Below are positions 33,431-45,579 of a stretch of 64,000 bases of DNA, piece after piece. The stretch comes from Zanthoxylum bungeanum (taxonomy: Eukaryota; Streptophyta; Magnoliopsida; Sapindales; Rutaceae). Each line of letters starts with the position of its first letter. Position 1 is the stretch's first letter. The notes under the pieces are model-generated. The model was given only the letters and a program-made list of their open reading frames with translations. It made no database searches and was not told the origin of the DNA. The stretch covers positions 124,001 to 188,000 of the forward strand of contig SKCR01021406.1 of NCBI GenBank assembly GCA_019454045.1. Reading direction: 5' to 3'. Position numbers and translations under genes: made by a program.

Positions 33431-34500
33431 ACAGAAACATTGCCCAGCACACAATACCAACTTATCCGAATATGAGGCCAGTAAAGCAGAAACTTCGACG
33501 GATGAGACCAGAATGGGCTGAGAAAGTCAGAGAGGAAGTTAAAAGCAGATAGATGTGGGGTTCCTGGAAGTGGTAAAATATCCTGAATGGTTGGCTAACA
33601 TAGTACGCGGTACCGAAGAAAGATGGGAAGGTCAGAATGTGTGTAGACTACAGAGATCTCAATAAAGCTTGTCCGAAAGATGATTTCCCTTTGCCGCATA
33701 TAGATGTTCTGGTTGATAGTGCGGCTTTGTCTGCTATGTATTCATTTGCAGATGGATTTTCAGGGTACAATCAGGTTCTCATGGCTGAGGAAGATAAACA
33801 CAAGACTGCATTTGTTACCGAGTGGGGTACTATTGTTACAAGGTGATGCCGTTTGGGCTTAAGAATGCAGGAGCTACTTATCAGCGGATGGCCACTACAC
33901 TCTTCCATGACTTGATGCACAAAGAGATTGAGGTGTATGTGGATGACATGATGGTGAAATCAGAAACGAGAGTTGGGCATATTGAGGCATTGGAAAGGTT
34001 CCTTCAGAGAGTTGACAGATATAACCTGCGGCTTAACCCAAGAAATGTGTGTTTGGGGTGACATCAGGGAAATTGCTTGGTCATACAGTGGGAATGGGCG
34101 GAATAGAGGTAGACTCCGAAAAGATCAAGGCAATCACAGAAATGCCTGCACCGAAGACAGAAAAGGAAGTCAGAGCATTCTTGGGAAAGATTCAGTACAT
34201 CAGTCGGTTTATTGCCAAGTTGACATCGGTATGTGAGCCTATCTTCAAACTGTTGAGAAAAGATCAGCCAGTGAGATGGAATGAACAGTGTCAGACCGCC
34301 TTCGACAGAATCAGAGAGTACTTGGTGAAGCCACCCGTATTGAAACCTCTGAGGCCGGGTAGACCTTTGATATTGTATTTGGCTATAGAATCAGAAGCAT
34401 TGGGGGGTATGATGGTACAGGCAGATGAGACAGGGGTAGAACATGCAGTTTATTATCTGAGTAAGAAGATGCTCCGTATGAGGCTCGATATCAGGAGGTT
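33431..34500 (+). pseudogene. Tat-B reverse transcriptase, frameshifted
   Basis: RT blocks in order: KVRMCVDYRDLNKACPKDDF (33630-), FADGFSGYNQVLMAEEDKHK, VMPFGLKNAGATYQR (33847-), active site VYVDDMMVKS near 33935, and the thumb region EVRAFLGKIQYISRFIAKL. NKACPKDDFPLP and YVDDM place it in the Tat/Ogre group. Single-base losses near 33830 and 34048, stops near 33550-33600 and others break the frame. Confidence 0.9.
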
Positions 34501-35195
34501 GAGAAGATCTGTCTTGCAGTGGTATGGGCTTCCAGAAAGTTGCGACATTACTTCCAGTCTTACAAGATCCAGGTGGTGGCAAAGGAGAATCCTCTGAAAT
34601 ATCTTCATTCAGTGCCTTCACTAGTGGGAAAACTGGGCCGATGGTTGGTATTGTTGACAGAGTTTGACATTGAGTATATCACCTCCAAAGTGATCAAGGG
34701 ACGAGCAGTAGCGGAGTTTCTGGCATTGCAACCTGTTGTGGGGGATCAGTATAAGTTTGAGTTTCCAGATGAAGAGATCCAAGCAATACAGTTCAAAGAT
34801 GGAAGATGTATTTCGACGGGCAGTGAATTACAAGGGAGCCGGAATTGGATCGTGATAGTAACCCCCGAGGGAGAGACTTTGCCTTTGGCCAAGAGGTTGA
34901 CATTCAGAGTAACTAACAACATGGCCGAGTACGAAGCATGTGCTTTTGGTTTGACAACATTGATAGCCTTGAAGGCCGGGAGTGTGGAAATCTACGGAGA
35001 TTCTATGTTAGTAGTCCAGCAGATGCGAGGAGAATGGGAATTGAAGAAGAACGGTTGAAGCCTTACCTTTTTCACCTCAGAAAGTTGGCACAGGTTATCC
35101 CCGAGTGTAAGTTTCAGCACCTAGCCTTACCGAGAGAAGAGAATCAGATGGCAGACGCATTGGCTACACTAGCAGCGACTTGGGAAAATCCATGA
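34501..35195 (+). pseudogene. Tat-B RNase H end and archaeal-type RNase H
   Basis: RNase H tail ASRKLRHYFQSYKIQV and LVLLTEFDIEYI lead into a second RNase H with its own acidic residues: KDG near 34798, NNMAEYEACAFGL near 34917, IYGDSMLVVQQ near 34993 and, after a frame change near 35050, MADALATLAA. Two RNase H domains are known for the Tat lineage. They would remove RNA from the RNA-DNA hybrid. Confidence 0.85.
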
Positions 35196-36531
35196 GAAGT
35201 TAGTGATGAGACCGTTGGTACTGACAACAGCAAGTAAACCTGCTTATGAGATAGAAAGAATTCTGGAAGTTGAGGTTGACGACGGTAAACCTTGTATTAT
35301 GACATTCAGAGGTATCTGGAACATGGTGAATTCCCGGAAGGGGCGGGCAGAAAAACAAATAGCTATTCAGAAGTTGGCTTCCCAGTACGTGACTTTGAGA
35401 GGGGAGCTGTACAAGAGGCAGGCAAACGGTATTCAGTTGAAGTGTTTAAGAAAGGAAGAAGCTCAACATGTAATGGAAGAAGTACACGCCGGGTATGTGG
35501 TCCGCACATGAACGGGTTGAATCTTCCCGCAAGATAGTGAGACAAGGTTTTTATTGGTCAACCATGGAAACAGACTGCGCGAAGATGGTAAAGCACTGTC
35601 ATGACTGTCAAGCACATGGTAATTTGAATCACTTACCGCACACAGAATTACACGGGTTGTCAGAGCCGTGGCCTTTCTCAGCATGGGGAATTGATATGAT
35701 TGGGGAAATTCGACCAAATGCATCAAATGGGAATCGCTTCATAGTGGTGGCAGTAGATTACTTCTCAAAGTGGGTGGAAGCCGAATCTTTCCGTAATGTT
35801 ACAGCAAAGCAGATGGCAAAGTTCATAGCTCGGAACCTCATTTGTCGGTATGGTATGCCGCATCATGTAGTGACAGACAACGGGGTCCAGTTTCAAGGAG
35901 AGACGAAGGCAATGTTACAGAGGCATGGGATAGGCCACCACAAGTCATCACCGTACAGGCCGCAGGCAAATGGGGCAGTTGAAGCAGCCAACAGACTATA
36001 AAGACAATTTTAGCCAAGATGACAGAAAATTGTAGAGATTGGGCCGAGAAATTACCTTATGCTTTGTGGGGGTACAGAACATCAGTAAGAACAGCAACAG
36101 GGTCCACACCTTACTCCTTGGTCTACGGAATGGAAGCAGTATTGCCAGTAGAAGTGGAAATACAGTCTTTGAGGGTATTAGCAGAGGCAGAATTACCGGA
36201 ACAGGAATGGGCCGCACAGAGATTTGATCAGTTAGTACTGTTGGATGAGAAGAGAACGAAGTCTTTGTATCACATGCATTTGTATCAGAAGAGACTAGCC
36301 CGGGCATTCAACAAGAAAGTACGTCCCACAAAGATCAGAAAGGGTGATTTGGTACTTAAGTAGTCGAGGCCGTCGACGACGGATCCGAGAGGGAAATTCA
36401 GGCCTAACTGGGAAGGACCTTACATCGTTCAGAAAGTCATGGGAAATGGAGCAGTGAAGCTATCAGACTTGGAAGGAAACGAGTTCACCGAGCCGATCAA
36501 CGTAGACAGATTAAAGCAGTACTTTGCCTGA
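35196..36531 (+). pseudogene. Tat-B integrase, frameshifted
   Basis: Zinc-binding part ends HCHDCQAHG (about 35597). The catalytic core shows AWGIDMIGEIRPN (35680-), VVTDNGVQFQGE (about 35868) and GAVEAANR (about 35973), the D-D-E triad. The C-terminal part (YALWGYRTSVRTATGSTPYS; SLYHMHLYQKRLARAFNKKV) continues past a TAG at 36361 in the same frame to VDRLKQYFA and a stop at 36529-36531. Frame changes lie near 35515 and 36000. No chromodomain, as expected for Tat. Confidence 0.88.
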
Positions 36532-36631
36532 GGGAGAGACGACTGAGCAGTCACCACAAGGATCGACAGAAGATCTAACCCAACGGAATAGGGAAATCAT
36601 TCATGCATACACGTAACGTTGCATACTCTTT

Positions 36632-36658
36632 GTGTTTGTTTCTGTTTTGTGTTCGCAG
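36632..36658 (+). promoter_or_regulatory. Possible 3' splice site before Tat-B array
   Basis: tgtgtttgtttctgttttgt then gttcgcag, a strong acceptor-like tract ending at 36658, about 100 nt after the integrase stop. Conserved in Tat-A at 4637. Confidence 0.35.
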
Positions 36659-36721
36659 GTTCAAAGAAAGAAGAAAGCGGCAGGAATGAGCCAAGCAACG
36701 TCAACGCAATTTCAGTTTTTG

Positions 36722-37240
36722 GGGTGAGTCCCAAAGGGCGAGGCCCACATCAGCTTGGGGGCGAGGCCCATATCATGTCATCTCCAGTTATGGAGACACA
36801 TCATCGGTTCGAGGGCGAGGTCCCTATAGTCAGCGGTGTTGGGTCGAGGTGCCCAGGGTCGAGGTGCCCCCGTTGTCAGTTGTAGTTCCGGGTCGAGGTG
36901 CCCAGGGTCGAGGTGCCCACTACATCATCAGTTCGAGGGCGAGGTCCCTATAGTCAGCGGTGTTGGGTCGAGGTGCCCAGGGTCGAGGTGCCTCCGTTGA
37001 GTTGTAGTCCGGGTCGAGGTGCCCAGGGTTGAGGTGCCCACTACATCATCAGTTTGAGGGCGAGGTCCCTATAGTCAGCGGTGTTGGGTCGAGGTACCCA
37101 GGGTCGAGGTGCCCACTACATCATCAATTCGAGGGCGAGGTCCCTATAGTCAGCGGTGTTGGGTCGAGGTGCCCAGGGTCGAGGTGCCCCCGTTGTCAGT
37201 TGCAATTATTGGGACGCGTCCCAGGATCGAGGTCCGCTGC
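36722..37240 (+). repeat. Tat-B 3' tandem array (gggtcgaggtgcc units)
   Basis: About three and a half units of about 125 bp built from cgagggcgaggtccctatag and gggtcgaggtgcccag. The first lines (36735-36775) still carry gggcgaggcccacatcagct, the unit amplified in Tat-A. The two sister elements thus amplified different parts of a shared seed. Confidence 0.9.
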
Positions 37241-37273
37241 AGTACCAACTCAACTCGAGCGGCACAGCCGAGC

Positions 37274-37282
37274 CAGGTAAGT
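37274..37282 (+). promoter_or_regulatory. Consensus 5' splice site near Tat-B 3' end
   Basis: caggtaagt with GT at 37277-37278, about 80 nt upstream of the 3' LTR; same place and sequence as in Tat-A. Confidence 0.35.
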
Positions 37283-37342
37283 AAAATGCATTGCATAACT
37301 TTGATAGGATTGTTCAAAGTCACACACTGCACAAGTCCCATC

Positions 37343-37356
37343 AAAGTGGGGGCGAC
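37343..37356 (+). other. Polypurine tract, Tat-B
   Basis: aaagtgggggcgac immediately before the 3' LTR. Confidence 0.8.
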
Positions 37357-40300
37357 TGTAGGCATTGCATTTTCGCATGTGAAACCCGATGATGAGCCTC
37401 ATTTGGAGGCACTACCTTTTGAGTCACGAAAGCCGCGGGAAACGGATATCGGAAGGGGAAATTCAGAATAAACAAGCTCACTGTCTTCGTTAGTGCTGCG
37501 TTCGCTACTTCGTTCGAACGGAAAACAGATTGCGGGTGTTCGTGTCGCGTTCGAGGAAGCGTTCGAACGTGTCGGTAATTCTGGTTTTGCTGCTGCTAGC
37601 CTCACACCCAGCCCATTTAGCTCCCCAAAGCCCATAAAACACATCCCAAATTAAATAAATAAATATTAATATTAAACATTAAATAAAATATTTAAACCAT
37701 TTACCAATTAAATAAAATATTTACCTAACTTAAACTAAAATCATGCCTAATTTAAATAATTTGAATATATTTATACTAAATTTAAAAGATGATATACCTA
37801 ATTAAAATCAATCATAACAAATTAAAAATATTGACTTCCTAATCTAACAAAATAAATGCCTAATCCTAACAAATCAAATATATTGTATTCCTAATCTAGC
37901 CAAGACATGCCCCCCAATCAAATCCATTGCTTTCCTTACATAGCACTAAATCATATCCTTATTGAATGCACCAAATCCCTTCCTTGTGAGACAAGGTGAA
38001 GCCCTAACCCTTCTCTATATAAACAACCCCTAACCAAAGCCATTCCTCTCCTTCACACAACCTAAGTCACGCCCAAGCCCTAGAAACACACCAAGACTCA
38101 CGCCCAAAGCAAGAAATCAAGACAGAAAAACTTTCTCTCCATCTCATCCCCCTCAGCCGTGAACACCATCTCCCCTGCACCCCTCCATAGCCGAATTTCT
38201 GTAGCCAACGCATCCCCCCATACAGCCCTTACAACCACTAAAACACCCTCTAACAAACACTCAAAAACAACCTCCTAAATTACCTTAAAACAGCAGCCCA
38301 AATCCTTAAAAAACAATAACATAAAAACTGCATAGATAATCTTAAAAATAATCACATACAACTGCACTAAAAACCCACACAAACTTGGAATAGTTAATTG
38401 AAAACGTTAAAACAGGTGGCCCGTGCAGTGAGCAGCAAGACAGAGGCCGAATAGGAGCAGAACGGAGTTCGAACGCAAGCAAAACAACAAAGCAGTGAGC
38501 TAGGACGCTGAACCAGTGAACCAGAAAAGTTGCGGAACTTTACCCCTTCCGATCTTCGTGAAACGCGAGTCCGAGAGACGGCTTAAAAGGTTAGACCTGA
38601 GGGTATCTTTCACACTTGTTTTCTTTTTCCGCATTATTTATTAAGTATTACTTGTATGATTGTCATGTTGAAATGCATGTTGTGGTCTTTGAGTAGATAA
38701 ATATGCATGAATTATGAGATGTAATATGTTGTGGGTATTGGATGAATGAGAGATGTGTCAACTCTCGCGGTATATCGGATGGAAACCCGGATATAAATTT
38801 CATAGCCGATTCCGAATGGGCGGTAATATGATCTGTACTCGGGCCACAACTCCACGTACCGCTTGGGTAATGGCACCATCTTTCTTTTGCCTTGTGTTGC
38901 TTTGGTTTGTTTATTTTTCGTCACTTGAATTCTGTATGTTGTTTATTTATGCATGATTCAATCAAGCGCATGGGCTTAGTGAGTTAGTCCAAAGGTCCTC
39001 CATTTGGAGACAAAGAGCCGAAAAGGCCACCTTGTGACACTACTACTCACCGCGCCGCGCCGGTTGATGTGTGTTCGGTTGGATGCGAGATACGTTCAAT
39101 CGGGCATACTTAGTTTGATATTATTGATTTTATCTTTTATGCATGGTTCAATCAAGCGCATGGGCTTAGTAAGTGGAATGAAAGATCCCTTATGGGGAGG
39201 GGTTAAAACCCGTTACCACGATGCTTTGCCGCGCCGCCGGTTGATGTGTGTTCGGATTGGATGTAAGATGTGTTCAATCGGGTATACTTGGTTGATATGA
39301 TTGGTTCTATTTTTGTATGTGTGATGCGACGCGCATGGGCTTAGTATGTTGGTCTAAAGGTCCTCTCTTTGAGAGACCAAGAGCCCCAAAAGGCCACCTT
39401 TACGGCAGTACTTCGCCGCGCCCCTTTATTTTGTTGTTTATATATTGCGTCCCATTTCATGCATCAGGTCTGTTCTCGTTCGAACGTGTTTACGAACGCA
39501 ACTCGAACGCGCATACATTTTGCCTTATAATGCATCAGGTCTCATTTCCGTTCGAACGCGTTAACAAACGCCATACGAACGTGAGCATTCTGTTTCATTT
39601 CCATTCGAACCCGTTAACAAACGCCATACGAACGTGAGCATTCTGTTTCATTTCCGTTCGAACGCATTAACAAACGCCATACGAACGTGAGCATTCTGTT
39701 TCATTTCCGTTCGAACGCGTTTACGAACGCTACATGAACGCGCACCCACTGAACTGAGTCCTCTTCATTAGATTTCATGCATAGTTTTCCTAGTAGCTAT
39801 CTCCAAATGTATAAATACAAATATGTTAATGTATTACAATTCATATGCTTATGTCATGATAACATTTGAGTATTATTTCTTGCGGTATATCGGATGGAAA
39901 CCCAGACGTATATTCCGTAGCCGATTCCGAATGGACGGTAGTGCGGTCTGTACTTGGGATACAATTCCACGTACCACTTGGAAAAGTGCCCATATGTGTG
40001 CTTGTATGGTTAATATGTGTGCTTGTGTTTTCCTGAATGTAATATGCAAATGAAGTTGTATGTTCGTTGCTATTTTGATATATGTTAAGCATGCAATTTT
40101 AAACGTGAGATATATGTGAAATGTGTACATAAGTTTTATTTTGAATATGAGAATTTAGAAGCATGATACTCTTGGAAATAAGTGTTACTTAAGCTTGATT
40201 AAATTATTACATAAATCCTTTCATTACAAGTGACATAAGTAAGGGACCATTCCGAACCCAACGGTTTGAGGTCTTCCCTTGCGAGGGGTGAGTGCGGCCT

Positions 40301-40406
40301 TAAATCTTTGTCCCGGTTCACACCGGGTGGCGACTCCATGTTATTTAGTACTTCCCAACTAGGCCGCGAGCCTAGGAACGGTATCGCCCAGGTTCTGTTG
40401 TCCACA
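37357..40406 (+). repeat. Tat-B 3' LTR, 3050 bp
   Basis: Pairs with 26407-29431. Differences are mostly single-base indels and scattered substitutions. It contains TATA at 38016, minirepeats at about 39474-39745, and hairpin plus PBS echo at 40312-40338. Ends tccaca before ctaag. Confidence 0.95.
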
Positions 40407-40629
40407 CTAAGGAACCGCAGTCTCATCAACAATCCAAGCATGTTCATCGATGTTTCCATCTGATTCGTGAGATCATACATCGTGGCGATGTGAAGATCGA
40501 GAAGGTCACATCAAAGGACAATATTGCAGATCCGCTGACGAAAGCTATTCCTCAGCAAAAGTTTGAGCGACATGTACATAGTTCAGGTGTTAGATGCTTT
40601 AGTGACTGGATATAGGCCAAATGGGAGAT
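40407..40629 (+). pseudogene. Cop-2 RNase H end and PPT
   Basis: Resumes Cop-2 after Tat-B: HLIREIIHRGDVKIEKV, DNIADPLTKAIPQQKFE and the final SDWI with stop at 40613-40615, the usual Copia pol end. The PPT ggccaaatgggagat (40615-40629) abuts the LTR. Confidence 0.88.
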
Positions 40630-42530
40630 TGTTGGACAATTATGACCCATAGCGTCATTATTTGTAAAAGACATTGTGGTTTTTGTACAAATTAACTATG
40701 TGACAATGGAAATTACATTTTTCATTTTGTAATTTGATTACTTAAATATATAAATGATAAAAGTCCCTATGATTAGTTCCAGATTATAAGATATGAGACA
40801 ATATCAATCCATAAAGGTTTAATCATTAAATATCTCTAGTCGTAGTATTATCGAGACTGGACATCGATAATGCGGAATAGAATAGTATTGCACTTGTGCA
40901 TGTTATGGAAGCGTAACAGGAAAGCTCTCATATATTTAAGTATTGGATACTTATGCAAGTGTGATAGGAGGTTGTGTTTAATGATGGTACGGAAACAGCT
41001 TCGCTCTGGATAGACCCCGCAGAATCCTATTGGTAGTATGACTATGTGTCTATGGTAATCTGCATCAGGGTAGGTGTATTTGGTCTTAACCTGAGACTTG
41101 CATCGCTAGTACTTGCGACAATCAATACGCTTTGGTTTTAGTCGTCCGGGACTTTAACAGGTTCTGTGTATGCCTCTTCTGGGTTTATTGAGAATCGTAG
41201 TGTATTGGGTGTGATGTCAAGATGGAAGTATCGCTTCAGTCATATGGAGATGATGATCACGCAGGGATACAGAACTGGTACTCTAAATGGTTGCAACCAT
41301 CGGGATAATATGACATGGTCATGATTATCTGATTAAAGAGACTAGTTGCTTGTAATCCGATATATGCTTCGTACGGGGCAGACACTATTCCAGCCCAGGC
41401 CTTGCATGTGACATCCGATACTGGATCGTAATACGCAATACTACGTATACTACACCTGAAAAAGATTATATATTCCATTAAGAATATTTCTGGAGAATTG
41501 GGTAGGCACGTCGCTTTGCTAGAAGCCAACCATGTCTCGTAAATCGGTAAAAATGTAGTACGAGGTACGTACGTGTTCGGATAGTCTGACGACCGGATTT
41601 ACTTCCAACATATCCAGGGATCTCTTGGGTCGCTTCCCGAAGATTCACTGATGACGTATGATTCGAACATAATTAATCTGGGATTAATTAAGGAGAGATT
41701 TTATCTAGGATAAAATACTAATTGAAGAGAGAGAACGATTAATTTGGAATTAATCGATAAAATATTATATTCGATATATTAAACGAAATTAGATTTCGAC
41801 GCGGAATTATAATTGGATTTTAATTCGGGCAAACGAATTAATTTAGAATTAATTCGTGAGCGACGTGAATAGTAATTTTGCTTGGCATAATTATTTAATT
41901 AAATTTGATTTAATTACGTCGCAACGGAAAATTCGTTAATTCGGAATTAGCGAACCCGAGCCCAGGATGTGTTGCGGGCCCACTCGGATTTTGAATCAAG
42001 TAGGGCCCACAAGTCACATCACAACTCCCATCACCTAGTCACTTTATGCTGATGGGTTTTGGTGGGTTGGTGATAACTTGTCCAACACACCAAATTTGTG
42101 TAAGAAGTGAATGACTAATACCAAATATTTGGTATATCATTTATTTGATTTTTGAAATAAAAAACATAAGTCAACACACTCACTTCTCACTCTCTCCATT
42201 CACGCCATTTTCCTTCTTCTTTTTCTTCAATTTCCGTGAGCAATACAAGGGTGAAGGTGAAAATTTGTTGCAAATTTTCACGAGCTAGCACTCACAAAGA
42301 ATCATCCAAGGTGATAGGGAAACCATCCAAAAAGCTTGGAATCAAGAACAAAGCTTGGAGCTTGGATTCAACATTCAAAGAGGAAGCTTGGAGACTTCTC
42401 AAAGGCAAAAAGTTTTGTATTCAACACCTCCAAAATCCGATCAAAGTAAGTTTAATTCTGCTATTCTTCTTTGTGTATTCACTTGATTTCATTGCTTGAA
42501 ATGATCTTGGGACAACCTAGAAACCCAACA
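40630..42530 (+). repeat. Cop-2 3' LTR, 1901 bp
   Basis: Starts TGTTGGACAATTATGACC and ends AGAAACCCAACA. Related to but clearly diverged from the Cop-3 LTRs. It lacks the 176-bp doubling, and its hairpins carry other loops (41789 cgaaat-tag-atttcg; 41837 with a 10-bp stem and tag loop). After it, Cop-3 RT resumes with gatgtctcatatgc. Confidence 0.9.
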
Positions 42531-43144
42531 GATGTCTCATATGCTTTGAGCATATGTAGAGGCTATAAGGCCAATCCAAGTGATGGTCACTGGATAATAT
42601 AAAGAAAATCATGGAGTATCTTGCATGAACCAAAGATGCTTTCTGAGTATATGGGGAAATGAGAACTTGAGGTGACTGGGTTCACCGCTGCAAGTTTCCA
42701 AACCGATGATTACGACTGTAAGTTGCAATAAGGGTACGTATATAGTTTGAATAACGGAACAATGAGCTGGAAATCTTCCAAGCAAGATACTGTTGCCGAA
42801 TAAATAACAAAAGCGGAACATTGCTGCAGCTGAGGCAGCAATAGAAGCATTTTTGGATCTATATAATCCTAATTGGATTAGGTGTAGTTCTGTTAGCAGC
42901 TGAGCTGGGCTACAGCACAGGCTAAGGAGCCGCGGTCTCATCAACGATCCAAATATATACTTCGACTATTTCTTCTGATTCGTCAGATCATACATCTTGG
43001 CGATGTGATGATCGAATAAAACGCATCAGATGATAACATTGTAAATCCGCTAACGAAAGCTGTTTCTCAGCAGAAGTTTGAGCGACCCATACATAGTTCA
43101 GGTGTAGGACACTTGATTGATTGGCTATAGGCCAAGTGGGAGAT
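42531..43144 (+). pseudogene. Cop-3 RT/RNase H end and PPT
   Basis: Continues the fragment ending at 17632 and matches Cop-1 10031-10663 almost base for base, including the gccgaataaataac lesion. The PPT ggccaagtgggagat ends at 43144. Confidence 0.85.
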
Positions 43145-45579
43145 TGTTGGACAATTATGACCCATAGCATCACTATTTGTACAGAACATGGTGTTGTTGT
43201 ACAAATTAACTATGTGACAAATGAAATTGCTCTTTTATCATTTGTAATTGGATTACCGGGATATATAAATGATAAAAGTCCATATGATTAATACCAGATT
43301 AATAAGATATGAGACAATATTGTTGGACAATTATGACCCATAGCATCACTATTTGTACAGAACATGATGTTGTTGTACAAATTAACTATGTGACAAAGGA
43401 AATTGCTCTTTTATCATTTATGATTAGATTACCTGGATATTTAAATGATAAAAGACCTTATGATTAGTTCCGGATTAATAAGATATGAGACAATATTAAT
43501 CCATAAAGGTTTAATCATTAATATCCCTAGTCGTAGTATTATCGAGACTGGACATCAATAATGAGGAATATGCTAGTATTACACTTGTGCGTGTTATGGA
43601 AGCGTAACATCATAATTATCATATATTTGGGTATTGGATACTCAAGCAAGTGTAATTGAAGATTCTGTTTACCGATGGTACGGAAACAGCTTTGCTCTGG
43701 ATAGACCCCTTGGAATTCCATTGGTAGTATGACTATGTGTCTATGGGAATCTGAATCAGGGTAGGTGTATTTGGTTTTAACCTGAGACTTGCATCGCTAA
43801 TACTTGCGACAATCAATATACTTTGGTTTTGGTGGTCCGGGGCTTTAACAGGTTCTGTGTACGCCTCTTCTCGGTATACTGAGAATCGTAGTGTATTGGG
43901 TGTGATGTCAAGATGGAAGTATCACTTCAGTCATATGGAGATGATGATCACGCATGGATACATAACTGGTACTCTAAGTTCTATAGCCATCGGGGAAGTA
44001 TAACTAGGTCATGACTTTCCGATAATAAAGAGACTAGTTGCTAGTGATCCGATATATGCTTCGTACGGGGCAGACACAACTCCAGCCCCAGGCATTGCAT
44101 GTGACATCCGATACTGGATCGTAATGCGCAATACTATGTATACTACGCCTGACAAAGATCATGTATTCAGTGGAAGAATATTTCTGGAGAATTGGGTAGG
44201 CACGGTGCTTTGCTAGAAGCCAACCATGTCTTGTAAATAGGTAAGTACGTGGTACTTGGTACGTACATTTTCGGATACTCCGATGACCGTATTTACTACC
44301 AACATATCCAGGGATCTCTTGGGTCGCATCCCAAAGATTCACCGATGATGTTTGACTCGAACAAAATTAATCTGGGATTAATTATGAGAGAATATTAATA
44401 TGGGATTAATAAAGAGAGAAAATTAATCTGGGATTAATTACGGCAAGAATTAATCTGGGATTAATTATCAGAGAAAGAATAAATCTGGGATTAATTGCGT
44501 CGAGAATTTATCTGGGATAAAATTCGTCGAGGAGAGAGAACGCGATTAATTTGGAATTAATCGGTAAAATAAATTTAATAGTTAAATTAGATTTTACTAT
44601 TTAATTTATTTAATTGGGCTAAATAATATATTAGATATATTAATTGAAATCAGATTTCAACGGGAAATTAAATTAGATTTAGATTTTAGCGAACAAATAA
44701 TTTGGAATTAATTCGCGAGCGATTTTCATAATAATTTTACTGGGTATTATTATTTAATTAAATTGGATTTAATTGTGCCGCGGCGAAAATTCGTTTAATT
44801 GGATTAAACGAATCCGAGTCCGAAGTGTGTTGAGCAAGCCCACTTGAATTTTGAATTTAAAGTGGGGTGCACTTCACTTACATCATTAGTCATTTTTAGT
44901 GATAGATATGAGTGATAAGTTTTGATGAAATCTTATAAAACACTCAACATATTTAATTTTGGAAATTAATTCTTATCTCTCCCTCCTTGGCCGATGGCCT
45001 TAAAATTGATTTTGGCCGAATGGCCTTAAAAGGTTGCTCTTGGCCGATTGTAAAAGCAAATATCTGGCCTCTGACATTGCTTTTTGCTTTTCATTTAATA
45101 CCATTAACTCCATTTTATTTTGGCTAATATAAATGAACAAAAAAGCTTTTTGCTCACTGACCTTTGCTTTTCTAATTTTGGCGCGTGGCAATTAAATGAA
45201 AAAGTTTATATTGGCCATTGTCTTCTCTGCAAAACGAAGATTTGGCCGAATGGCCTTTCTCTTGCAGTAAGGCCGAATGGCCTCTAAAATAATGAGCAAA
45301 GGAGGAATGGCCTTGTTTAGTCTTGGCCGTTTGCTTCCTCTCTCACTCGGGTAAATTTGTTTATCATTGGAAGATAAAATTTATTCCATTTGTTATTACT
45401 AGCATATATGAGAGTCCAATAAAGGTGATAAGGATACTCACCCATGAGCTTGGAAGCTTCAATATCCATAAAAGTTTTGAACTCAAGCCGATCAATGTAA
45501 GTCATCCGTAACTTATTTTTGATTTTATTCACACACGAATCACGCTTAGAGATCCCGTGGCATGTCTAGGACACTAACA
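43145..45579 (+). repeat. Cop-3 3' LTR, 2435 bp
   Basis: Pairs with 10664-15037, with doubled start (43145, 43321), hairpin series (44364-44830), and ggccgaatggcc motifs. The D target site is empty here (44220-44224). Ends GGACACTAACA. Confidence 0.92.

Larger units (their letters stand above)
26407..40406 (+). mobile_element. Tat-B, full-length Tat/Ogre-type Ty3/Gypsy element, 14.0 kb
   Basis: Both LTRs are present with TGTAGGC and TCCACA ends, and the duplication ctaag is perfect (26402-26406, 40407-40411). Order: 5' LTR, PBS, triplicated leader, gag, protease, RT, RNase H, archaeal-type RNase H, integrase, tandem array, PPT, 3' LTR. A second RNase H and a 3' tandem array are hallmarks of the Tat lineage. 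The LTRs look about 97-98% alike by eye. Coding frames are broken, mostly by single-base indels. The empty target is visible in Cop-1 near 10437. Confidence 0.95.
17633..42530 (+). mobile_element. Cop-2, Ty1/Copia element with nested insertions
   Basis: A leader, gag, protease, integrase, RT, RNase H, PPT and 3' LTR are all recognisable in Copia order. The 5' LTR and PBS are missing: the Cop-3 RT (gacctgat) runs straight into leader sequence near 17633. Inserted in it are a MITE, solo LTR Tat-C and Tat-B. Removing these leaves about 7.9 kb. The Cop-3 target reads through from 17632 to 42531, sharing gat. Copia lineage not resolved. Confidence 0.85.
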
